From the NCBI RefSeq assembly GCF_910592395.1, contig NC_088317.1, positions 3,038,001 to 3,102,000 of the forward strand: 64,000 bases of DNA, given 5' to 3'. Source of the stretch: Lineus longissimus. Lineage: Eukaryota; Nemertea; Pilidiophora; Heteronemertea; Lineidae. The position numbers were made by a program, and so were the translations under genes. Position 1 is the stretch's first letter; each line of letters begins with the position of its first letter. Below the pieces are notes generated by a model that worked only from the letters and a program-made list of their open reading frames with translations, was not told the origin of the DNA and searched no databases. Shown here piece by piece: positions 49,230-61,100 of this stretch.

Positions 49230-51802
49230 CTCACTTCGATTCGACCACTGTGCCGCGTGCTACTATGTCTCCCCGATCAATCACAGCTTCTGTAACAGCT
49301 GCACGATGATCAGTGTTATTTCCATACCGGTAGAATGCGTTGGCAGATCACACATTCTGTCATCAACTTATCATTCTGTAAGGAAAACCAAACAGACATG
49401 ACAGACTAAACTAAAATACCATAAAAGGGTTGGTTGGTTGGCCGACTCAAGTAATGGCAGTAGCTGTCGCACTGGCTATACCATCTACCGGCGTTGCGCG
49501 TCTACCAAGCTTTCGATGAAAGGAGGAGACTTTAGGATTGACGTACACCGCCGGTAAGTCGGCATGGGTACATGTACTTCTTGCCGAAGCGAGACTTGAC
49601 CTGCAGGGGGAAATTCTCCGTCGAACCGTTTGTCGAATGGCTGTCAAGCGTGCACACTGCTCGCCACATGACAGGGCTCGACCAGAGTCGAAACTTGAAA
49701 AACTCTGGCCCCACCATCAAAAGGTTTAGTGCGTGTGTATGTGTACGGGTAGTTTGGTTTATTGTATTCTAAAGGCCTCAAGAGCTTTCGAGCCGCCAAC
49801 ACACAGACCCAGCCGATATTTTCCCGAGAGAATGTAAGCCTACTTCAATTGTATGACAGAACTTACCCCCAAACCTCCATAATAATGTTTTTAGCGATAC
49901 TTCTGCGTTGCGAGTCGCCGGCCATCTGTACTCGTGCCTCTAGTACAACACCTGCTAAGCATATATCACGATTTATACACCAGTAAACGATGTGCGCATC
50001 CATGCGCAACGTTAGATTGTGCCAAATGGAGAGCACTTTGTGCACTGAGCTCGCAGATGGGGACGATCGGTGATATCAACGACACTTCAGATTATTCTTT
50101 ATCTGCCTGGGCCAAAGTTCGTTCCCTATTACCTAATCGTCCCGATCCTTTAATGTAGAGTCGGACCAAAGTGTAACTTATATCAAATTGACCCAGTTGC
50201 TGGCAGATGATAGCCTCGGTCAGCATAAACTGAACCGCCCACTAGCTTACTTTGGCCTATTCTGCACATGTTTTGACCAAGGGTGCACCAGCACTACATA
50301 TGGGGAACCTTGGACGTATGATTCGCGGATAACACCAAGCCACGCGCACCAAGGCTGTATTCTCAACCATCAGAGTTACTCGGTCCGTTAATCCCTCCCC
50401 TCACGGTGTAACGGAGTCCGGGTCGGCGGAATGGATCCAAGGCTTGAGGGTCAAGATGGTAATAGGCTACTGCTACTGTTATCCTTTGAGGCCTTTGGAA
50501 CGGTATACGGTAAAAAAAGGTACAGGAAAAATAGGTACACAAAATGGCATTAATAGGTTAAAAAAAGAAGGCTACTAATTCACGTATTATTTCGCGGACT
50601 TCGTTTATTCTGTTTAACCCGTATTTAATCCATAACACGAATATTTACATCTATATATTTACAGTCTCGATCTCATACATGTTTACACATCACATCAATG
50701 ATGCAAATATGCTTGAAACTTGAGCACACCGATCGTCGTCATTTCCGAATCGAGTCCTAGACACACCCATGATAACGTCTTCGAGGCGGACATTTAATAC
50801 TTCGTACTTCGTCGTTCGCACATGTAGCTCTTCGTATGGTTGGCGAAACCTGGCTAATATCAACCATCTACTAAAGGCGTTATATCAAGAGATTATTTCG
50901 TCATGATTACTCATCCAGATAGTGAGTCGGTTACTGTGGGTACATCGTAAACTTCTGATAATTTCGTGCGCCTTTTTAACCTTTTGCCGGAGACACGCTG
51001 TGAAAGGGGCGTGACAATTATCGGCTGAATCAGCACGTTTCGTTGCACCAGGACCAATCTCCCAACGAGAGGACTAGCTTCCATTTGCTGGCCGGAAGTG
51101 ACCAACCAGAAGAGGCCAAATGAACGTTGGTAAACAGAGCTAGTGTCACAACACTAAGCAACGGTTACCAATCTCGAGGCTAGGAGATTGAACCAGGACG
51201 CTTTGCCAACGGTTTGCCGCGAAAGTTACAAACAAAAACTTGCAAGCGAGAAATGTAAAATACACAATAAAAGCACCCTTTTTTATTGAAACATTAAATG
51301 CAGGCCTTGAACATCACCTCCTGTTTTTTTCAAAGGTTTGAGATCACCGAGTCATACCTCATCGATTGGTAGGGCCTCTACTGGACCTGGCAGGGCATGA
51401 AAGGATGAGAGTCTCAAAATAATGCCGGATTAGTTACAGAGCTCCTGTGCCAGAGGCACGATATGCATAAATCCCGAAGTGCCACGTGCATGCAAACAGT
51501 TGGTGGAATGTTTGACAATGTGTTTCTGAAGGAGCCAAATGTTGGCCCTTTTTGTAAAGATTTAGGAACCCTCACGATTAAGCATGATTCAGCATGATCT
51601 TGAGCATAATCTTGAGACACTCTTACTTTAATGTTAGACGAAACAGTTAAACATCTGTAGGAATAAATTTCATCCCTGTATCAAAGCTCAGTCCAGAAAC
51701 ACCTAACAGTAAAAGCACAGGAATTGACGCAACACTTAGAAATATTTGATGTAGCATCACACTGATGAAGTAATAAATAAGCATTCTATTCAGAGCTCTG
51801 TC
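49230..51802. other. 2.6 kb between the SLC16-like and BCOR-like genes
   Basis: Holds the element shared with 43.47 kb (49520-49565), shortly upstream of the SLC16-like start. TTTATT at 51282-51287 could be the minus-strand poly(A) signal of the BCOR-like gene. No exon-like stretch was found. Confidence 0.5.
49520..49565. promoter_or_regulatory. Element shared with 43473-43524, upstream of the second SLC16-like gene
   Basis: About 45 bp nearly identical to the block at 43473, here 290 bp upstream of the minus-strand start codon at 49229. The minus-strand text is open in one frame in both copies and would encode a shared P-K-V-S-S-F, so a translated 5' exon cannot be excluded. Confidence 0.45.
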
Positions 51803-54800
51803 TCATGAATATGGCGGAAGGCGATCAGGTCTTGTCTGAACATGCGCAGGAACGTGCGGATGTGGAGGTGTGCCGATGCCATTCACCAGTGATGGCGGAT
51901 TTCGTTGGTGATGATATTGCGGGGAATTGTTTGAATTTAGGCGCTGTTTATACGTCATGAAATATTCCTCAGGCGTTGTGGCGACTTTTAATAGGTATGC
52001 CGACTCCATTGAGTCAGTTGTCCGTTTTGCTTCTGCCAGGGCCTCCATTTCTTTGGAGTGGGCAGCCCCCAAATGTTGCGAATGGTCTCTATGGCTACGC
52101 TGTTGTTGCATTTGGAACAAATTATGGCAGTTTTGCGGCATGGGATGCCTATATCTGCGAGAGTAGTAGTCTGTACGTGTCGTAGGCGGATGATGAGGAT
52201 GCTGGTGTCCAACAGGGTACTGTTGGGATGCTGGGTGGGGCAGAGGGTACTGGTGAACCGCGGGCACGTTACCGCGCATGTGACTATGATGTGGCGTCTT
52301 ATACATATACGGAAAGTTGTGATAGTTGACTCCCGATTTAGACATCTGTTCTCGACTTGCAGCCACCATTTGTTCCCTGCTTACAGCCAACTCGGCAGGA
52401 TGATGCGTCATGGCCTGCGTAATTGATCTATGCATTGCACTGTTCAAATCTAAAGTCCCCCTGGAGTCCAGCTGCTGCACATGCGGCAACGTGCCCCGAA
52501 CCACCGCAGGCATTGAGGTGACAGCCGCTGACGAAACCCGACGATCTAATGGGTAACCCTCCGGTATGGCACGAGGTAACTGTCTGTAATAATCTGGCAT
52601 TTGTCGGGGAGGTTGGTCCCTGTTATACCGCGAACTGAGAGGTACCCTTTCCTGAGTATAGTCTGTTTCAGGCCATTGTCTTTGCTGAAGTTCTGAAAGC
52701 GGAGATGCAGTTTCAACAGCCTCTGGACTTTTTTCCTGTTTTATGACCAGACACTCACTCGCAGTTCGTTCAACTTCCTTTGGAATAACATTGTCATGAG
52801 AAAGGGTTTCAACGTCAGTTCTACGCAAAGTGTCAATATCACATGACGTAGTAGCTTCCGGCTCAGCAGACGGCTTTTCCTCATCTACGTCAGCCTCGTT
52901 CCCGAGATCATCAGCATCGTAAATCACAGTATCCTCCGACATGACTGACTCGACATCTTCTTCTTGATCAGAAACACGGGGCGGAATTTGGACAGTTTCC
53001 GTGACATAATCCATCAAAACAACAGGAATGTCAAGCAATTCGCGAACGCCGCAATCAAGACGTAATAACTCCGTAAACTGCGCCTGCCGCCGTGAATTCG
53101 AACCAGACGCCCCAGTGATGTCATCAAAGCACGATAGTTCCACCTGTTGACGAAATATGGCACTACGAATCCTTTTGGTGCCGACACAGATTTTGGGGTG
53201 GCGTTCCATGAATTCTTGTCTCGACAGCTTCAGCTGTTCGAGGACGTCGGTCATCAAAACATAGTTCTTCGGCCTGAAACGGTAACGAAAAAAGAAGCGT
53301 TGTTATTTGCAGTAAATTTGTACGAGGGAAAGCGGTGGGATATTTATTCATTTACGACACTGATGACGACATGTTGATAAGTACATTACCTACCCATTTT
53401 CATTCTCTAACTCCAGTCGGTAAGTTCGAATGTGCGGCTGCGATGAAAACTCGAATTCAAGGTCATGGTCACCATCCTCTGGGTCTGATGGGAGATCGGA
53501 GAATATCGCAAAACCCGTGTTTGTCGTTGGATCTGAAATAAACAATAGATTTTTTTAGAAATAGTAATCATGGTAAACGTTACTTCACTCTTGCTTCCTT
53601 TTTTGTAGCAAATTGCGAAAATTAGTTGCTTTATCTTATGTATAAATGGACCTGGCACAGAGATGAACACAATTTCCCTTGTGTCAACAGATGCATTAGA
53701 GGCTTTGTTGTTTTACGCCCGAGCTTTAAAAGAAGCAGTAAACGCACTCATTGTACATGTAGGTAGCGGCATACTTTTAAAATGTCCGAAATGCAGCAAC
53801 CGTGCAGTAAACAACGAATCAAGGAAATGCTCAATACATGTATTTTGATATCTAGTTTACCTACCCGAATAATAGCTTGAGCCATTGAATTCCCAAGGAG
53901 TTGGCGTTTCTCCTTCCTCCTCGTTCGGCCCGTTCAGATCTGCCAGGAATCCCTTGAGGAAAGCCCTCATCTTTGGGTAGCGGGCGGCCTTCATGGGTGT
54001 CCGCCCAGAGTAGGTGGCCAGGAGCGGGTCAGCCCCGTGGGAGAGGAGCAGGCGGACGACTTCGAGGCGATCATGGTCTACGGCGTCGTGGATTGGCCTA
54101 GAGGACAGAGGCATGGGTATTGCTAGACGGAGATTCTGAATTTCATTTCTCGTTTAATTAAATTCGATTTCGAACTTTTATCCAGCTAGAATAGCATATT
54201 TTATCAGGTGTCCTGGTTTTAATTTTGTCATAGTCCTTGACACGCAGAAGACCTTTCTTTTTATGCTGGGTGGCCCCTTCTATGTGGACAGCCTTAACTT
54301 GATAGTTTCACTGCTTTTTAGTTATAAATCAAAACAATTCACTGCTATCCCTACCTCGTTCCATCAGTGGCACTACAGTTCACATTGGCTCCGTAGTTGA
54401 TCAAGTACTTGGCGATGTTGAGGTGACCTCGGACGCAGCACTCGTGTAACGGCGTATAACCGGCGTTGTCTCGGGCGTTCACGGCAGCGGTGCCAGTCTC
54501 CAGGCAGTAGATGACAACATCCTGAAAAGAAGGGAATGAGACATTTAGGACCGGTTAACAAAACACTAGCGAGGCAACACCCAATTAATCGAAGAGCCTA
54601 TCATTGCCATTAGTCTGATGAGGTCAAAATGTAACACTCCATTGAATAAAACAACGGTACGATTATGGTAAATAGCGCTAACTATCCGTATATCATCTCC
54701 TTAATAATGACCCGGAACTAAATACCAAGAGCCTGGGCCATAAATTGTCGTTTTCCGCTCACCTCGTATCCCAATCTAGCAGCACGGTGCAGAATCGTCT

Positions 54801-57800
54801 CCCCAGAGTTTTTGTTGACAACCATCCGCTTCATTTCCGGCGGAACCTGACGTGTATCCGGCATCTCTGGGCATGCGTCGTCGTCATGGAAGTCGTAAGT
54901 GTCATCACCCTGAAAAAAAGTAATGGAGTTATAAATCGTTCCGGCAGATGATGATGATAATAAGCATTTTTTTACGGCGTTCGTTCGTATGCTCTTGCAT
55001 TCTGTCAATGCCGGAGACACGCACTTAATAACATTGAACCATTCTGCAGGCTATCTTCATCGTCTCAAATCATAACAATCATATTTTAGCTCTAGGTTTC
55101 AAAATTTGGGAATCCTATAGCGGGCATTCTCAGTTTTATCATTCCATTATTCTAATTCATCTAATGAAATTAATTGAACTTGATACGATTCAAGAAAGAC
55201 AAAACGACTTATAAATTAGACCTTTTTCCATGAGATACGATTATGTTAACGATAATAGCGCGGAAATACCGCCAAGCCATGCGACTGTCCTAATCGATAA
55301 GTCTGAAGAGTACTTCGCGCAATAAATAACGTGTACACATAAATTGAGTCAAAGTTAGCTTGAACTGGATGATAGTGGAGTTCAAGTTAACTAATTGGCC
55401 AGAAACAGTGTACATCATGCACTACATCATGTACACAAATTAAACCCGAGTTATAAATAGATTTTGACTGTACCAGTCGCGTGTGCATGAATTGCACGTG
55501 ATAAAGACAGATGGCGTCGCAGGCAGGCACAGGAATGATATTATATCATCTTGAGTTGGGAACCCTTGCGCGAACATAATGTAATAGGAAAATATACAGC
55601 TATAACGGGCAACTTAGCATGGAATCACTTGACAGAAAGCTATGTACATTTTAGTATTGGTTATACATGATAGACTAGAAAGTAACAAAGACGAGCGTTA
55701 GAACTGATGTGCACGCGGCGATCTCATGTTATTGGCGACGGAAAGGAAAGGCTAAGACGGCATTGACGTAAAAAGGTTAACTCTCTTTGGACCATGAATA
55801 AGTTATGTGCTTTCACATAAGAGTACATGTATTACGTACAAGACCCTTAGTTCCTAAGCATCCGACCGCGGCGGAAGAAACAAAGGCCCTGTGCGTGGGT
55901 ACGCACGCTTACTCGTCAGATAACAAAGCCAAGGGCACTGGGCATAAAACGCTCTATGAATAACTCCGTGGAGGTTGGCTTTTAGCGGGATCGTGAGCGG
56001 GAGTGCCTGTAAACGTTTCTTTATCTCCATTCTGGCTAAAACACACTTTCAGATGTGTAGATGATGTAGATGATGTAGATGATGCAATTCTTTGAAAACC
56101 ATGTAGGAGGTACGTTCGTGTCTTATATTTACACTGCACTTGACCCCGCCAGTGAGTGTGTAGGTCAACATTCGTGCGCGCGGGAGAGCTTTGGAAAGTT
56201 CATTCAAGAAACACGGTGTAAATCAATGTCTAATAGATTAACTCACTCCGCCTGGCAACTGCAGGTAAACTGAGCGGCGATAGCCTATGTAGACGTAACG
56301 ACTGACGCTATCGACGTAAAATCATCGGCGGCGGTTGTAGACTACATTGAGTGTCAAAAGTGTCAGAAATAAAACCTTCGAAATATCTAAGGTAGCGTTT
56401 TACATGTGGCAATGAATCTTGTTATATTCATATCAAAATGAAGCGTGTTGGCCTCATCAAGGTAAGAAATGTCGGGGATGGGTCGATCACTAATTAATCT
56501 GTTGATTCCGACAGTCTTTCAATACCCGGTAACACTCCGATTCGGATCACATCACGCGCCTGTCCCACATCCGGGACCTCCCGGTGTAATGAAAGCCTTT
56601 GTCGGCAGAGCGCATATCGTTCGATTTGCTTGGCTATTGATTTTCGAACAGTCTGTAGTGGATCGGCATGGCTCTCGGCCAAATATACCGCTTACAATGG
56701 TCACGTAGTATGTTATGCTTTATAGATCAAATACCGACCGCCATTATAAAGTACACACTTTTATTCAGCGAATATTGATAACCAGCACCTGTGTATAAAA
56801 CCAATCGATTAAAGAGAGAGTTCGATATGGTATCCATTCCGAGAGCCATTCTAAGCGGTGTCGATATCTTAAGACGACCGTTTTTCTCAAATTAATACGT
56901 GCCTAACGGATAAGGTACGTGAGTGCTAGCGATGCTGCACCTGTCATGACTGCACCTTAAAGGTTCAGTGTATTGGTTTGGTCTCGTTTACAAGTCTACC
57001 GCCAGATCGCACTACGTGTAGGCCAATACCATAAAATCGCGGACGGCTCTCTAAAAAACAAAACTACAAGCAGATAAAACGTAATGATTCTGAAATATTT
57101 AAGTTACATAACTTTCTTTTTTTACAAGCTTTATATAAGGAGGTATCATGTGGCCAGGAATTCACCAAATTTCTGTTATACGCTTGGATTTCCACATCGG
57201 CACCAACACAATGGATTCGTGCCAATTTACGGAATCGAGAACGACGTTCACTCTTCACGAGGCTATAATTACAACGGCCTCGCCGACAGGCCGCCATTCT
57301 ACTCATCGAACATCGCCCCACCAATACAAAGAGCAAAAGATCGTCGATGATGGAACATGGAGCGGAAAATGGATGGATATGAATTATATATTCGCTGCTA
57401 GCGATTAATTTGAGCGTCTCGACAGCTCTACTGCTTTGTTCTATTCAATGTGTTTATGCCCGTGGCAAGCGGCCGCGTCAATACTAGTATGTTTTTACTT
57501 GGTAAATCACATTATGACGCATTTGTGTGAGCATTCCCGTCGTAACACAGAATGTGGTATCAAAAGAACATTAACCCCCTGTGTCCTGATAACAAAAATG
57601 TGACGTCAGTTGCCATTGCGACAACATGGCCGAGAACGCAAGAAAACAATAGTCATGATAAGAGGACGAGAAGAAGAAGAATAAGACTGCCACAACGACG
57701 ACGTTGCGTCCCTTATTGCCTCACCTCAAAGAATTGAAATGCCGCCTCCTCTTCCCGAGCAAGCCTGGCTGACCTTGACTTCCGTCCTCTGCAAAACTTG

Positions 57801-58173
57801 ATCCTCTTCGTCCTTGACCTTCGCTTCCGCTTCCCGCCGACACCCTTGACAACGGAGTTATAGGACCACTGCTTGGCTTGTTCAATCCTACGCCGTTGCC
57901 ATAGCAACCTGAGAGCAGCGGACCGGGATTTATTCCGGAACATCTTCCGCGTGTCATCATCTTCTGTTTCCCTTTCAATATCCGGTTCCGGTGCGTCATT
58001 TCCGGTGTCAGGGTTTTCGGTGTCTTGATCGACATCTTGTTCCTCGGCCTCCTTGTAGAAGTCCTTGGTTCGTTTTGCTTTGAGGACTTTGGCCTTGATT
58101 TCCTCTCGTTTGAGTTCCCTTTCGTAGGCTGCGTTCCTGTTGTAGGCGGCTAGGGGCGGGCCAGTCTTTGTAG
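51803..58173 (-). CDS. BCOR: BCOR-like Polycomb co-repressor, C-terminal half (ankyrin repeats, PUFD, extended tail)
   Basis: Exons 57725-58173 (tentative), 54763-54909, 54355-54521, 53865-54097, 53394-53532 and 51803-53273 join in consistent phase and end in a stop. The ankyrin block is close to vertebrate [23 protein letters not shown], then [11 protein letters not shown], then L-L-L-S-H-G-A-D-P and A-T-Y-S-G-R-T. The next two exons correspond to the linker and the PUFD domain (N-Y-V-L-M-T-D-V-L ... R-Q-Q-V-E-L-S-C-F). In vertebrates this domain binds the RAWUL domain of PCGF1 and anchors PRC1.1 with KDM2B in the nucleus. About 370 residues follow PUFD: an acidic segment, a SUMO-consensus I-K-Q-E and a His/Gln/Pro-rich end. 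In vertebrates PUFD is at the C-terminus. The 5' exons, including any BCL6-binding region, are not seen. The 57725 exon (charged, K/R-rich) is assigned only by phase and position. Confidence 0.85.
54910..57724 (-). other. Large intron of the BCOR-like gene
   Basis: 2.8 kb between the tentative upstream exon and the first ankyrin exon. It contains a short tandem array of GATGTAGAT units at about 56057-56083 and no recognised exon. If the 57725-58173 exon belongs to another gene, this is intergenic. Confidence 0.45.
56057..56083. repeat. Short tandem repeat (GATGTAGAT)3
   Basis: Three 9-bp units in a row within GTGTAGATGATGTAGATGAT and following bases. Confidence 0.8.
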
Positions 58174-61100
58174 CTAAAAAGAGAAAGGAAAAACATTTTC
58201 TTATAATTGCAAATAGCCACGAATAGGCAATAGTCAGCAGTGTCAAATCACGCTATCGTCCTAGACCTGATGTCGACATCCGCGCGAGTTTTACCTGAGA
58301 AGGAAAAGTATTATCTATACGGTATTTCGAACACTGGAGTTGGCCACTTTTCACCGACATGACCGAAAGCCAAAAGTACGTGGATTATTAAAGGAGACGT
58401 AGGTTTTTTAGCCCACACACTACGCAGTATTGCTATGCAAACCCCAAGGGGTTAACTCTACGGGAGAGTGTACTGAACAATTTATCACGAAGAGATGTAA
58501 CCAGATGATAGATGAAGACGGATGGAAATCGATCGGTCTGGCCAACGGGCTGCAGCGCCATTGATGGAACAGCCACCCAAATCGCTCGGATTCCTTTCGA
58601 CTCGCCAGGGACACGTGGAGCATGGTCGGAATTTCAGAACATCGGAAATAGATCGGGAAATCAAGATCATTCGCGTCAAGACGTTTATGACTTCAAATGC
58701 AGCGAACAATCAAAGATAAACGAGTACTGTTTTTGCGAAAAGGACAAAACTGAGGGCTTAAACAGAGTGGCACAGCGCAAATCAACATTTCAGAAATTTA
58801 TTTGACGAAAAGCTTTTAGGAGAAAACAAATTTGATGATTGAAAAAGCGGAAAGAAATTTCGTAATCCGCAAAATAAAATCCTTTTTAAAAAAGAAATTT
58901 TCGCGAATCGCAAAAATAAAGAGTCGCAAAAGTTTGGGGGTCTACCGTATAACCAGGGGAAATGAGACTCCACACGAGTACGTTAATCTGCGGTACTTTA
59001 ATGCATTCCTCGAGCTGTTGTGCTTATCGGAATCACAAAAAACATGCTCCGAGGCACGACGTAAAAAAACCCACATTAGGCAGCACTGTAATGCACATGT
59101 AACGTTATCGTTTTTTACCGCTGATGTAACATTATAGCACTTGCTATAGAGAAAACATACAAAGACTTGCAAGTATAACATCTTTTTTTTCAATTATTAA
59201 TTCTATCTCAACGCGGGCGGTACAAAATGTAGCAAATGTTATGAGCGTCGTTAAAGGGACACGCACGACCTGCTCGGGAAATGTTGGTCATGCATGTACG
59301 TGGATAGCTTACAATATAGCACATACTGCAAGGGCGAGAGAGGGAGGTTCGCCGATGGGCGGGAGAATGTCCAATTGATAGAATGTCATGCACGCATTGT
59401 CTCCTGATACAGGCGGTGCAGGCATTGACGTAACATAGCTCAATTTGCATAGGAACTTTATACAGAGGCATGTGGTCGATATACAACTGACAATCATCAC
59501 TGATGGTATAAGGTGAAGGCACTGAAGTAACCTACATGTAATTTATTAATGTCATTATATAAACAAGTTCCCAGCACTAACGTGACCAACCAGCGAATAA
59601 GAAAAAAATACCCATCAGTTGCCACTGCAGCCCAAGTTTCGATTTTTCCGCTGCCGTTAAACGGAACTACTTCAGGGTGGATCGTTCTCTGGTTGCTAAG
59701 AGGGAATCTATACCCAGTTCACGTTGTGGCTGGTAATATTATGGTTACCGCGGCGTTCAGATAAGGAATGGAAGAAAGCGTGGGCTGAATGGCCGTGTTC
59801 GAAGATCGTCAGTTACTCTGCGGTGACGTTCGAGGTGTCGTTTAACCAATTCTTGGTCCGAGTCAGATGCTGACGGAAAGGTGTATGGTGATGACGCATG
59901 AAAACCGCTATTATCACTCTCGTTAGTTCTAATCAAGTCGTACACATGTGTAATTTGAGTCGTACTCGTTTGGTATATTTTCCATCTGAAATTCGCAACT
60001 TCCATTCTCTGTGTAAGAGAAGCAAGCCAACATCGGCAAAATATGAGAAAAGATGAATCAACGATGTAAGCACCGCGTTATTCCAGTATTACAAAACGAT
60101 ACGAGTGGGCGCCATGATATTTATCACGGTGCGGAGAAACGAAGCCCACACTTCCCGCTGTTTTCTTCGTACTGGATACCCTTTTTGCACAATGATGTAT
60201 GTTTTGGTCGGGAACTGATGTTTGTATGAGAGTAGTAGATCTGTCCGCAGAAAATAAATAATGATACGAATGGCTCTCATGGAGGGAGTTTGTACTTTAT
60301 TCTCAATAGTACATGTAATCTAAATCGCCCGTGAAAAAAACCCGGTGCGAAGACTGGCATTACGCCGGCATAATACACTCAGTCTCGAACAGACAATAAT
60401 TCCATCACCTTTTTTACCTATTCACGCCGAGCTCCGGTTGTACCCGAGACGCTCCCGCGCCATCTGAGAGCACCAGGGCCCCTTTATCACGAGCGCTGTC
60501 ACGGCGAACTCATCAATAGGCAAGATGATAAAGAGCTGATTCTAACAGCACGCATATCCGGGTACACCAAGGAAAGAGAGGTGAAAATGCCACAGTTTGA
60601 CTTAGTGCTGTGGCAGAGCGACTCGTAAGAGAAAAAAGGAAAGAAAGCTCCTATATACACAAATACATACCCCTTTGATCAAGAATGGATGAATCAGACG
60701 TTTATGGAGGCTGTGACTGTTCTGAAGTAGGCCAGTCTTATGTCTAAATGTCTGTCTCCCCATTTAAGAGTTTGACGACGTGTTTTCCCACATTTGACAC
60801 GCGATTGGCCAATAGTCATGTAGTTCTATTATACAACAATTTCGGTTAAAGCCATTGGCAAGAGCGAACATCGCATGTAGTACGAAACGAAATGTTATCA
60901 TGCAAAAAATCAGGGCTGTTTGCTAAGAAAGGTAAACTCTATCACCAACGCGATGAACCCGCCATTGCTTTCTCGGCAATCCGGCCGTTCACAGACAGGT
61001 CATATAACAAATCGTTCACAATCGCCATATACCACGAACGCTGATAGAACGCTTACACAAAGAAACAGCCGTTAACGTAGATGTGTACTTAACCGAATTC

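Noticed and set aside
59757-60005. Minus-strand 82-codon frame as an upstream BCOR exon
   Set aside because: Composition is somewhat protein-like, but no donor/acceptor pair gives a phase compatible with the next exon.
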